64,000 nt of DNA from Dyadobacter alkalitolerans DSM 23607 (GTDB lineage: Bacteria; Bacteroidota; Bacteroidia; Cytophagales; Spirosomataceae): the NCBI RefSeq assembly GCF_000428845.1, contig NZ_AUAS01000009.1, forward strand, positions 186,001 to 250,000, written 5' to 3'. Position numbers and translations under genes: made by a program. Under the pieces are notes generated by a model that was not told the origin of the DNA, did no database searches, and saw nothing but the letters and a program-made list of their open reading frames with translations. Position 1 is the stretch's first letter. The number at the start of each line of letters is the position of its first letter. This document shows, piece by piece, positions 55,929 to 64,000 of the stretch.

Positions 55929-56614
55929 TATTGACTGATAATATTTTTGATAAGAATTTCCATTCCCGTAGTCGCCTTTTCCTGAATAAATGTCATGTTG
56001 GCTTTAAGGCTGATATCGGGTTTTGCAGGATCGATAATATAAATGGGCTTGTCCGCGCCAACGTAATGCACGAGTCCGGCTGCCGGATAAACTGCCAGCG
56101 ACGTGCCAACAACCACAAAGATGTCAGCCTCTTCCGTCACATCCATAGCGATTTCCATCATCGGGACCTCCTCGCCAAACCACACAATGTGCGGCCTGAG
56201 CTGGCTCCCAAGTTCACAGAGATCTCCCGTTTTCAGTTCCCAGGAAGACATTTCGTAAACCAGGTCGGGGTTCTTCGTGCTTCTGGATTTGAAAAGCTCG
56301 CCATGCAAATGAATTACTTTTGAAGATCCCGCGATCTCGTGCAGGTTATCAACGTTTTGGGTAATGATGGTTACGTCAAAATCCTTTTCCAATTCCACGA
56401 GCGCATAATGGGCAGCATTGGGCTTCACGTCCGCAGCCTGCTTTCTGCGCTGGTTGTAAAAGTCCAGCACAAGTTCCTGGTTACGCTGCCAGGCTTCAGG
56501 CGTGGCCACATCCTCAATACGGAAGTTGTCCCACAAGCCACCATTGTCGCGGAATGTGCTGATCCCGCTTTCGGCACTGATGCCCGCTCCGGACAGCACT
56601 ACAAGTTTTTTCAT
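55928..56614 (-). CDS. cobB: NAD-dependent protein deacylase, sirtuin (CobB-type)
   Basis: 228 residues of class III (SIRT5-like) sirtuin. NAD-binding [20 protein letters not shown], the catalytic histidine in [22 protein letters not shown], and [16 protein letters not shown] are present. The zinc-binding cysteines of the classical ribbon are not visible (the region reads [38 protein letters not shown]), so it may belong to the zinc-less subset common in Bacteroidota. It removes acyl groups from lysines. It is placed between topA and folD. Confidence 0.9.
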   Translation of the reverse strand: MKKLVVLSGAGISAESGISTFRDNGGLWDNFRIEDVATPEAWQRNQELVLDFYNQRRKQAADVKPNAAHYALVELEKDFDVTIITQNVDNLHEIAGSSKVIHLHGELFKSRSTKNPDLVYEMSSWELKTGDLCELGSQLRPHIVWFGEEVPMMEIAMDVTEEADIFVVVGTSLAVYPAAGLVHYVGADKPIYIIDPAKPDISLKANMTFIQEKATTGMEILIKNIISQ

Positions 56615-56648
56615 GATCTTTATTTTCTAGTGTGTAACTGATTTATTA

Positions 56649-59111
56649 TTAGCTCTTTTTTGCTGCTTTGGGTGCTGCCGGCTTCTTAGCCGCCGGTTTC
56701 GCTGCTGCTTTTTTCGCCGCTGGTTTTTTGGCTGCCGGTTTTTTCTCTGCCACCTTTTTCTCTGCCGGTGCTTTTACAACAGCCGCCTTAGCCGCCGGTT
56801 TCTTGCCAAATCTTCCCGCAGGCTTATCCGGTGTTTCTGCCGCCAGCTTCACCACTTCTTCGTAAGTAAGCGATGCCGGTTCTGTTCCTTTCGGAATTTT
56901 CACATTCTTTTTTCCAAAAGCAATGTAAGGTCCGTATTTACCATTCAGCACTTTCGCGTCCGGATCTTCGGCGAACTCTTTGATGGTCCTGTTGCTGTCC
57001 TGTAAGCGTTTTTCAGTGATAATTTCGATCAGTCTGTCTTCGGTGACAGCCATTGGATCGTCCGTTCTTGCCAGAGAATAATATTTGCCGTCATGCTTCA
57101 CATATGGGCCAAATTTTCCAATGTTCACAATCAGTTCTTTCTCTTCATACAAACCTACTTCGCGCGGCAGTTTAAATAATTCAAAAGCTTCTTCCAGCGT
57201 AATGTTCTCCATCAACTGGCCTTTCATCAAGCTCGCAAATTTTGGTTTTTCCTCATCTTCCGCATCACCAATCTGCACATAAGGACCGTATTTGCCGATT
57301 CTTACGGATACTTTCTTGCCCGTTGCAGGATCTTCGCCCAGATCGCGCGAAGTAAGGCTGCGGTCGATGGCTTCCTCGTTTGCTTCGGTTACTTTCTTCT
57401 GAAATGGCGTGTAAAAGTTTTTGATCATCTGCCGCCATTCCAGTTGGCCGTCGGCAATGTGGTCAAAATCCTTCTCAACATTCGCCGTAAAAGAGTAATC
57501 AATAATGTCATTGAAATGACTTACCAGGAAGTCATTCACGACCATACCGGTGCTGGTAGGGAAGAGTTTTGCCTTTTCCGAACCGTAAATTTCTCTATTA
57601 ACCTTGCTGTTGATCTGGTTATTGGCCAGCGTCAGTTCTTTAAAATCACGTTCTGTTCCCTGGCGGTCTTCCTTAACAATATATTCGCGCCTTAATATGG
57701 TAGAAATCGTTGGTGCGTATGTGGATGGACGTCCGATGCCCATTTCTTCCAGTTTTTTAACCAAACTTGCTTCCGTATAGCGAGGCGGGTTCCTTGTGAA
57801 GCGTTCCGTCGCTTTCATATCTGCCAGGTTCAGGATCTGGTTAATGTTCAGCGGAGGCAGCATTCCTTTTTGCTCTTCGTCGCCTTCATCGTCACTGGAT
57901 TCCATATATACTTTCAGGAATCCTTCAAATTTGATCACCTCACCTTGTGCAACGAGTTCTTCGGAAGTGGTTGATATAGAAATGGTTGCCGTTGTGCGTT
58001 CCAGTTGCGCATCTGACATTTGTGATGCGATGGCACGTTTCCAGATCAGCTCATACAAGCGCTGCTCATTGCGGTCGCTGCTGCCATTTAATGTAGAAAA
58101 ATCAGTTGGCCTGATGGCTTCGTGCGCCTCTTGTGCCGACTCATTTTTGGTCTTAAAAACCCGTTTATTATAGTAATCCTGTCCGTACTCCTTCGTGATC
58201 TGCACCCTTGCTTTTTCCAATGCTTCCTCCGACAAGTTCGTGGAGTCGGTTCTCATGTAGGAAATTTTACCTGCTTCATAGAGCCGCTGCGCAACTGTCA
58301 TGGTTTGCGCTACGGAAAAGCTCAGCTTACGGGATGCTTCCTGTTGTAATGTAGAAGTTGTGAATGGCGGTGCTGGTGTTTTTTTTGCTGGTTTAACTTC
58401 AAGGCTTTTGATGGAGAACTGTGCGCCGATGCATTTTTCGAGGAATTTCATCGCATCTTCTTCCTGCGGAAAATTCTTCGCCAATTCTGCATTCAAGACT
58501 TTGCCGTTTCCAAGATCAAAGTGCGCAGTTACTTTAAAGCTGCTCTTGCTTTTAAATGCGTCGATTTCTCTTTCCCTCTCAACAATGATGCGAACGGCAA
58601 CAGATTGCACGCGGCCAGCCGAAAGGTTGGATTTGCCAATCCTTATTTTTTTCCAAAGCACCGGCGAAAGCTCATAACCTACGAGCCTGTCCAGGATCCG
58701 GCGTGCCTGCTGCGCGTCTACCAGATCTACATCTATTATACGCGGCTTGGAAATCGCATTTTGTAAAGCAGTTTTCGTAATCTCCCGGAACACAATTCTT
58801 TTAGTATCGTCGGGTAACCCCAAGGCTTCTTTCAAGTGCCACGAAATCGCCTCTCCTTCGCGGTCATCATCCGTTGCGAGCCATACTTCTGCGCCCTTGG
58901 CGAGTTTTTTAAGCTCGGATATCACCTTTACTTTATCAGCGGAAATTTCATAAGAAGGTTGGAAACCATGGTCAACATCCACACCCATATCATGCTCCGG
59001 TAGGTCACGAACGTGCCCGAAACTTGACTTAACGGTGAAATCTGCTCCTAAATAACTTTCAATGGTTTTGGCCTTCGCCGGTGACTCTACGATCACCAGA
59101 TTTTTTGACAT
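56649..59111 (-). CDS. topA: DNA topoisomerase I
   Basis: 820 residues from the ATG at 59111 (MSKNLVIVESPAKAKTIE). An upstream in-frame ATG at 59174 lies beyond the promoter-like element and is rejected. The Toprim domain has EVWLATDDDREGEAISWHL. The active site tyrosine is in ISYMRTDSTNLS. There are Topo_C repeat motifs (KFGPYVKHDGKYY, LNGKYGPYIAFGKKNVKIPKG) and a Lys/Ala/Pro-rich tail of about 40 residues of PAAKKAAAK type, likely DNA-binding. It relaxes negative supercoils. It heads topA-cobB-folD-XRE with gaps of 34, -1 and 17 bp. Confidence 0.97.
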   Translation of the reverse strand: MSKNLVIVESPAKAKTIESYLGADFTVKSSFGHVRDLPEHDMGVDVDHGFQPSYEISADKVKVISELKKLAKGAEVWLATDDDREGEAISWHLKEALGLPDDTKRIVFREITKTALQNAISKPRIIDVDLVDAQQARRILDRLVGYELSPVLWKKIRIGKSNLSAGRVQSVAVRIIVEREREIDAFKSKSSFKVTAHFDLGNGKVLNAELAKNFPQEEDAMKFLEKCIGAQFSIKSLEVKPAKKTPAPPFTTSTLQQEASRKLSFSVAQTMTVAQRLYEAGKISYMRTDSTNLSEEALEKARVQITKEYGQDYYNKRVFKTKNESAQEAHEAIRPTDFSTLNGSSDRNEQRLYELIWKRAIASQMSDAQLERTTATISISTTSEELVAQGEVIKFEGFLKVYMESSDDEGDEEQKGMLPPLNINQILNLADMKATERFTRNPPRYTEASLVKKLEEMGIGRPSTYAPTISTILRREYIVKEDRQGTERDFKELTLANNQINSKVNREIYGSEKAKLFPTSTGMVVNDFLVSHFNDIIDYSFTANVEKDFDHIADGQLEWRQMIKNFYTPFQKKVTEANEEAIDRSLTSRDLGEDPATGKKVSVRIGKYGPYVQIGDAEDEEKPKFASLMKGQLMENITLEEAFELFKLPREVGLYEEKELIVNIGKFGPYVKHDGKYYSLARTDDPMAVTEDRLIEIITEKRLQDSNRTIKEFAEDPDAKVLNGKYGPYIAFGKKNVKIPKGTEPASLTYEEVVKLAAETPDKPAGRFGKKPAAKAAVVKAPAEKKVAEKKPAAKKPAAKKAAAKPAAKKPAAPKAAKKS

Positions 59112-59447
59112 AACTTTGGATTTAAGGGATCTTGTAGCACTTTGAATGTCCAAATATAGGGTACAATCCTGCAAAAAATCAAAGCGCTGCTGAAAAGGTA
59201 ATCTAAAATCGCCGATAATGCGACAGTCCCAGTTGGGCGTATTTGAAATAATTTCCCAAATATCCGGGCTGTAAGAACAAAAACTTTAAGGGCGAGGTTA
59301 TTTAAATGCGTCCTTAGTATATAATGATGCTAAATAGTAGTGAAAAGCGGCAGGCAGGCCTCAGCTTATGCCGTAAATTCGTACTTTCGCGTGTTTTAAT
59401 GATCAAAAATCTTCCACCTAATTGAGGCGTATATTGTATTTTTCACT
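59112..59447. other. Divergent intergenic region between topA and acnB
   Basis: 336 bp with no gene or tRNA seen. It holds the topA promoter (59151-59183), an imperfect acnB -7 candidate TACTTTCG at 59382-59389, and a short GC-rich motif GCGGCAGGC at 59347-59355 related to the repeats near dnaK. Confidence 0.6.
59151..59183 (-). promoter_or_regulatory. topA promoter, Bacteroidota consensus
   Basis: On the minus strand TTTG (59180-59183) is followed after 21 bp by TATATTTG (59151-59158), a full match to TTTG-N19-21-TAnnTTTG. The predicted mRNA start is about 30-35 bp ahead of the topA ATG at 59111. Confidence 0.65.
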
Positions 59448-62219
59448 ATGAACATTTATAAGGATTACATCAAGGAAATTGAAGAAAGAGCAGCCCAGGG
59501 ACTTCATCCTAAGCCTATCGACGGCGCTGAGTTACTGGGAGAAATCATCGCACAGATAAAGGATACGGAAAATGAGTATCGCGAAGACTCTCTTAAATTT
59601 TTTATCTACAACACATTACCAGGAACAACAAGCGCCGCCGGTGCGAAAGCCAGGTTCCTGAAAGAAATCATTCTTGGCGAATCCATCGTAGCAGAAATAT
59701 CACCGGCCTTTGCATTTGAATTGCTGTCGCACATGAAGGGCGGTCCTTCCATCGGCGTATTGCTGGATCTTGCTTTGGGTGAAAATTATTCGATTGCAAA
59801 ACAAGCGGCTGCGGTGCTTAAAACGCAGGTGTACTTATATGATGCAGACACAGACCGTCTGAAAGAAGCATTTAAAAGCGGCAACGAAATCGCTCGGGAA
59901 ATCCTTGAAAGTTATGCCCGCGGTGAATTCTTCACATTACTGCCTGAAATACCGGAAGAAATTAAGATTGTCACATTCATTGCCGGAGAAGGGGACATTT
60001 CAACAGATTTGCTCTCACCGGGTAATCAGGCGCATTCGCGTTCTGACCGTGAACTGCATGGTCAATGCATGATCACAACGACTGCCCAGAAGCAGATCAA
60101 AGCGTTACAGGAAGAGCATCCTGACAAAAGTGTGATGCTGATTGCCGAAAAAGGCACGATGGGCGTGGGCTCTTCGCGGATGTCAGGTGTGAATAATGTG
60201 GCGCTCTGGACTGGCAAGCAGGCGAGTCCGTATATCCCTTATGTTAACATTGCGCCTATTGTGGGTGGAACAAATGGTATTTCACCTATTTTCCTAACCA
60301 CTGTTGATGTTACAGGCGGGATTGGAATAGATTTGAAAAACTGGGTGAAGAAAGTGGACGAGAACGGAAACGTTGTGCGTAACGAAAGCGGAGATCCTGT
60401 TTTGGAAGAGGTTTATTCTGTTGCTACGGGCACTGTTTTGACCATTAATACAAAAACAAAAAAACTGTACTACGGCGACAAGGAACTGATTGACATTTCC
60501 AAAGCGCTTACGCCGCAGAAAAAGGAATTTATCAGAGCAGGCGGCTCCTATGCCATTGTTTTTGGTAAAAAAATACAAACGGTTGCGGCAAAGATCTTAG
60601 GCATCGAGCCCACGCTCGTTTTTGCACCTTCAAAGGAGATATCAAATGAAGGCCAGGGTCTGACGGCAGTTGAAAAAATCTTTAACAGAAATGCCGTTGG
60701 CACAACACCTGGTAAAGTTTTGCATGCTGGTTCTGATGTTCGTGTAGAGGTTAACATTGTTGGTTCACAGGATACGACGGGGTTAATGACCGCTCAGGAA
60801 CTGGAATCAATGGCTGCGACCACTATTTCACCGATTGTGGACGGAGCTTATCAGTCTGGTTGCCACACAGCGTCGGTTTGGGATAAGAAAGCGCAGGCTA
60901 ACATTCCGAAACTGATGAAGTTTATGAATGATTTCGGCCTCATCACCGCGCGTGACCCCAAAGGCGAATATCACTCGATGACCGATGTGATCCACAAAGT
61001 CCTTAACGACATTACGATTGACGAATGGGCAATCATTATCGGTGGTGACTCGCATACGAGAATGTCCAAAGGCGTTGCCTTCGGTGCTGACTCAGGAACT
61101 GTTGCGATCGCGCTTGCAACCGGTGAAGTTTCGATGCCAATTCCCGAATCCGTTAAGGTAACATTCAAAGGTGACATGAAAGACCACATGGATTTCCGTG
61201 ATGTCGTTCACGCCACGCAGGCGCAGATGTTGCAGAAGTTCGGCGGCGAAAACGTTTTCCAGGGCCGCATCATTGAAGTGCATCTGGGAACATTACCAGC
61301 CGACCAGGCATTCACATTCACCGACTGGACCGCGGAAATGAAGGCGAAAGCTTCCATTTGTATTTCAGAAGATGACACGTTGATCGAATCCCTGGAAATT
61401 GCCAAAAACAGGATTCAGATCATGATCGACAAGGGCATGGAGAACCACAAGCAGGTTCTTCAGGGACTGATCAACAAGGCGGATAAGCGCATTGCTGAAA
61501 TCAAATCCGGTGAAAAACCTGCTTTGGTGCCTGATGCAAATGCAAAATATTATGCAGAAGTTGTCATTGATCTCGACGCAATCGTTGAACCGATGATTGC
61601 CGATCCGGATGTAAATAATAAGGAGGTTTCAAAGCGTTACACCCACGATACTATCCGTCCGCTTTCTTTTTATGGAGAGGACAAAAAGGTTGATCTCGGT
61701 TTTGTAGGCTCTTGTATGGTTCACAAAGGGGATTTGAAAATTGTTTCTCAAATGCTCCGCAATTTGGAAGAACAAAAAGGCAAAGTTGAATTCTTCGCTC
61801 CGCTGGTTGTGGCAGCGCCGACTTACAATATTATAGAAGAGCTGAAAAAAGAAGGAGACTGGGATGTTTTGCAAAAATACTCAGGCTTTGAATTTGACGA
61901 TAACGCTCCGAAAGTAGCGGCGCGTACGGAATATGAAAATATGATGTATCTGGAACGTCCGGGCTGTAACCTTTGCATGGGCAACCAGGAAAAGGCGGCG
62001 AAAGGGGATACGGTTCTGGCAACTTCCACTCGTTTGTTCCAAGGCAGGGTTGTTGAAGATTCGGATCGTAAAAAAGGAGAGTCATTGCTGGCATCTACAC
62101 CGGTTGTTGTTTTGTCCGCAATCCTCGGACGCATTCCGAACATTGAGGAATACAAAGCAGCAGTGGTTGGCATTGACCTGACGAAGTTTACACCGCCAGT
62201 TAAACAATTGGCGAGATAA
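59448..62219 (+). CDS. acnB: Aconitate hydratase B (AcnB; bifunctional with 2-methylisocitrate dehydratase)
   Basis: 923 residues. AcnB has an N-terminal HEAT-like domain (KDYIKEIEERAAQGLHPKPIDGAELL) that the A-type lacks. It isomerises citrate and isocitrate in the TCA cycle using a [4Fe-4S] cluster. Cluster cysteines are in FVGSCMVHKGDLKIV and RPGCNLCMGNQEKA, as in E. coli AcnB. The substrate segment IIGGDSHTRMSKGVAFGADSGTVAIALATG is conserved. The length is slightly above that of E. coli AcnB (865). It is 57 bp from a second, unrelated-type aconitase gene. Confidence 0.96.
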   Translation: MNIYKDYIKEIEERAAQGLHPKPIDGAELLGEIIAQIKDTENEYREDSLKFFIYNTLPGTTSAAGAKARFLKEIILGESIVAEISPAFAFELLSHMKGGPSIGVLLDLALGENYSIAKQAAAVLKTQVYLYDADTDRLKEAFKSGNEIAREILESYARGEFFTLLPEIPEEIKIVTFIAGEGDISTDLLSPGNQAHSRSDRELHGQCMITTTAQKQIKALQEEHPDKSVMLIAEKGTMGVGSSRMSGVNNVALWTGKQASPYIPYVNIAPIVGGTNGISPIFLTTVDVTGGIGIDLKNWVKKVDENGNVVRNESGDPVLEEVYSVATGTVLTINTKTKKLYYGDKELIDISKALTPQKKEFIRAGGSYAIVFGKKIQTVAAKILGIEPTLVFAPSKEISNEGQGLTAVEKIFNRNAVGTTPGKVLHAGSDVRVEVNIVGSQDTTGLMTAQELESMAATTISPIVDGAYQSGCHTASVWDKKAQANIPKLMKFMNDFGLITARDPKGEYHSMTDVIHKVLNDITIDEWAIIIGGDSHTRMSKGVAFGADSGTVAIALATGEVSMPIPESVKVTFKGDMKDHMDFRDVVHATQAQMLQKFGGENVFQGRIIEVHLGTLPADQAFTFTDWTAEMKAKASICISEDDTLIESLEIAKNRIQIMIDKGMENHKQVLQGLINKADKRIAEIKSGEKPALVPDANAKYYAEVVIDLDAIVEPMIADPDVNNKEVSKRYTHDTIRPLSFYGEDKKVDLGFVGSCMVHKGDLKIVSQMLRNLEEQKGKVEFFAPLVVAAPTYNIIEELKKEGDWDVLQKYSGFEFDDNAPKVAARTEYENMMYLERPGCNLCMGNQEKAAKGDTVLATSTRLFQGRVVEDSDRKKGESLLASTPVVVLSAILGRIPNIEEYKAAVVGIDLTKFTPPVKQLAR

Positions 62220-62276
62220 TCGATACTGGCACAGTTGTTGACGCGTGTGAATGTATTAGCATAAATAATAATTACT

Positions 62277-64000
62277 ATGGCTTTTGACTTAGACATGATT
62301 AAGGGCGTTTATGCCCGTATGCAGGAAAGGGTGGAAGCTGCTCGTAAGATAGAGCGGCGGCCTTTAACCCTTGCAGAAAAGATTTTATATTCCCATTTGT
62401 GGGAAGGAACACCTACACAAGTTTACGAGCGCGGCAAGTCCTACGTGGATTTTGCTCCCGACCGTGTGGCTATGCAGGATGCCACGGCCCAAATGGCGCT
62501 GTTGCAATTCATGCAAGCCGGAAGACCGCAGGTTGCAGTTCCTTCAACCGTGCATTGCGATCACTTGATCCAGGCAGAGGTTGGGGCGACGCAGGATTTG
62601 AAAAATGCGGTTGACAAGAACAAAGAAGTATACGACTTCCTTTCTTCGGTTTCCAATAAATACGGCTTAGGCTTCTGGCGTGCAGGTGCTGGTATCATTC
62701 ACCAGGTTGTGCTTGAAAACTATGCATTTCCGGGCGGAATGATGATCGGGACGGACTCACACACGCCTAATGCAGGTGGTTTGGGAATGATCGCGATCGG
62801 TGTGGGTGGCGCGGATGCCAGTGATGTTATGTCCGGACTTGCCTGGGAGCTGAAAATGCCTCGCTTGATCGGTGTTAAACTAACTGGTAAGCTAAGCGGA
62901 TGGACTGCTGCGAAAGACGTTATTCTCTGGGTAGCAGGTCAGTTAACCGTAAAAGGTGGGACCGGTTACATTGTTGAATATTTTGGCGATGGAGCGGAAA
63001 GCATCTCGGCAACCGGTAAAGCGACAATTTGTAACATGGGTGCGGAGATTGGTGCTACTACTTCGATATTCGCTTATGATTCGAGAAGCGCGGCTTATTT
63101 AAGAGCAACAGAACGAGCTGACATTGCCGAAGCTGCTGATGCAGTGAAAGACTATTTGCGTTCGGATGATGAGGTTTATGCAGATCCTGCTACCTATTAC
63201 GATCAGTTGATTGAGCTGGACCTATCGACATTGGAGCCACACGTGAACGGACCGTTTACGCCGGATTTGGCCTGGCCGCTATCTAAATTCGCAACTGCGG
63301 TTAGAGAAAACGGCTGGCCGGAAGTGCTTTCTGTTGGATTGATCGGATCCTGTACGAATTCAAGTTACGAGGATGTTAGCCGTGCGGCGTCTCTGGCGCA
63401 GCAGGCAGTTGATAAAAAGTTGACAGTAAGCTCTGAATATACCATTACGCCAGGTTCGGAACTCGTTCGCTATACGGTGGAACGCGATGGTTACCTCGAT
63501 ACATTTGCCAAAATCGGCGGCGTTGTGCTGGCAAATGCTTGCGGACCTTGCATTGGTCAGTGGGCGCGTCATGGTGCTGAAAAAGGAGAGAAGAACTCTA
63601 TTATCACTTCCTTCAACCGTAACTTCTCCAAACGCGCGGATGGTAATCCAAACACGCACTCATTCGTAGCTTCGCCTGAAATCGTAACTGCACTGGCGAT
63701 TGCTGGTCGCCTTACTTTTGATCCGAGAACAGATAAGCTGGTGAATTCGGAAGGTGTCGAAGTAATGCTGGACGAGCCAACCGGTCTGGAGCAGCCTATA
63801 AGAGGTTATGCCGTGGAAGACGCTGGCTACCAAGCTCCTGCGGAGGATCCAAGCCAAGTTCAGGTTTTAGTAAGCCCTACCTCGGACCGCTTGCAATTGC
63901 TGGAACCATTTGCTGAATGGGAAGGAACAGACCTGAGAGGTTTGAAACTGCTGATTAAGGCAAAAGGAAAATGTACGACAGACCATATTTCAATGGCTGG
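62277..64000 (+). CDS. Aconitate hydratase, mitochondrial/A-type (partial, continues past the window)
   Basis: The frame is open from the ATG at 62277 to the last base (574 codons), so the stop lies outside. Mitochondrial-type aconitases are about 755 residues, so about three quarters is seen. Features are [29 protein letters not shown], the catalytic [33 protein letters not shown], cluster cysteines in [12 protein letters not shown] and [10 protein letters not shown], and the second-domain start [11 protein letters not shown]. It converts citrate to isocitrate. The 57-bp gap after acnB suggests co-transcription of two aconitases. Confidence 0.95.
   Translation, partial: MAFDLDMIKGVYARMQERVEAARKIERRPLTLAEKILYSHLWEGTPTQVYERGKSYVDFAPDRVAMQDATAQMALLQFMQAGRPQVAVPSTVHCDHLIQAEVGATQDLKNAVDKNKEVYDFLSSVSNKYGLGFWRAGAGIIHQVVLENYAFPGGMMIGTDSHTPNAGGLGMIAIGVGGADASDVMSGLAWELKMPRLIGVKLTGKLSGWTAAKDVILWVAGQLTVKGGTGYIVEYFGDGAESISATGKATICNMGAEIGATTSIFAYDSRSAAYLRATERADIAEAADAVKDYLRSDDEVYADPATYYDQLIELDLSTLEPHVNGPFTPDLAWPLSKFATAVRENGWPEVLSVGLIGSCTNSSYEDVSRAASLAQQAVDKKLTVSSEYTITPGSELVRYTVERDGYLDTFAKIGGVVLANACGPCIGQWARHGAEKGEKNSIITSFNRNFSKRADGNPNTHSFVASPEIVTALAIAGRLTFDPRTDKLVNSEGVEVMLDEPTGLEQPIRGYAVEDAGYQAPAEDPSQVQVLVSPTSDRLQLLEPFAEWEGTDLRGLKLLIKAKGKCTTDHISMA

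Overview
The window looks like chromosomal DNA of a member of the Bacteroidota, most probably the Cytophagales and close to Dyadobacter/Spirosoma (inferred from gene families; no 16S gene is present). The signs are a secreted protein with a type IX secretion C-terminal sorting domain, a TonB-dependent receptor, a sensor with a regulator-propeller/Y_Y_Y ectodomain, a eukaryote-like GT3 glycogen synthase, menaquinone genes, few visible Shine-Dalgarno sequences, and promoter elements of the TTTG/TAnnTTTG type.

Region 1 (1-8834, all + strand) is an accessory metabolic cluster. Six genes encode SnoaL/NTF2-like proteins with eight such domains in total. They surround two DJ-1/PfpI-type proteins, a benzoylformate-decarboxylase-like ThDP enzyme, a GMC-type FAD oxidoreductase and a VOC-fold protein. 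Genes overlap or lie within about 60 bp of each other, so it reads as one operon. I do not recognise the pathway.

Region 2 (8866-29336, same strand) combines carbohydrate enzymes and signalling. It holds an AGE-family epimerase-like protein, a STAS protein, the glycogen debranching enzyme GlgX, a repeat-filled gap, a second STAS protein, an RsbW-like ATPase, an nSTAND-type ATPase with a transmembrane helix, coiled coil and WD40 propeller, a TonB-dependent receptor, a GNAT acetyltransferase, and a nucleotide-transporter-like membrane protein fused to HEAT repeats. It ends with a propeller sensor kinase that has lost its phospho-acceptor histidine, a canonical soluble histidine kinase, and a response regulator carrying an RsbU-type PP2C phosphatase. 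A GT3 glycogen synthase (29343-31157, - strand) faces the end of this array. Together these parts would make a complete partner-switching phosphorelay (phosphatase, kinase, two antagonists) placed among glycogen genes. This is the best candidate here for an undescribed system.

Region 3 (31362-38490) is mixed: a DUF5009-type membrane acyltransferase, a T9SS cargo protein, a Tat-exported TIM-barrel sugar isomerase-like protein, glucose-6-phosphate isomerase, a VanZ-like protein, an SDR oxidoreductase and a small unknown protein.

Region 4 (38657-59111, mostly - strand) is largely housekeeping: dnaK, a Tat-exported phospholipase C, rplT-rpmI-infC-thrS, a TPR lipoprotein, an rRNA methyltransferase-like protein, an unknown exported protein, an EVE-domain protein, menB divergent from menE, and the set XRE regulator-folD-sirtuin-topA. 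Region 5 (59448-64000, + strand) carries two different aconitases in tandem, acnB and a mitochondrial-type aconitase cut by the window end. I saw no tRNA, rRNA, insertion sequence, prophage or CRISPR array.
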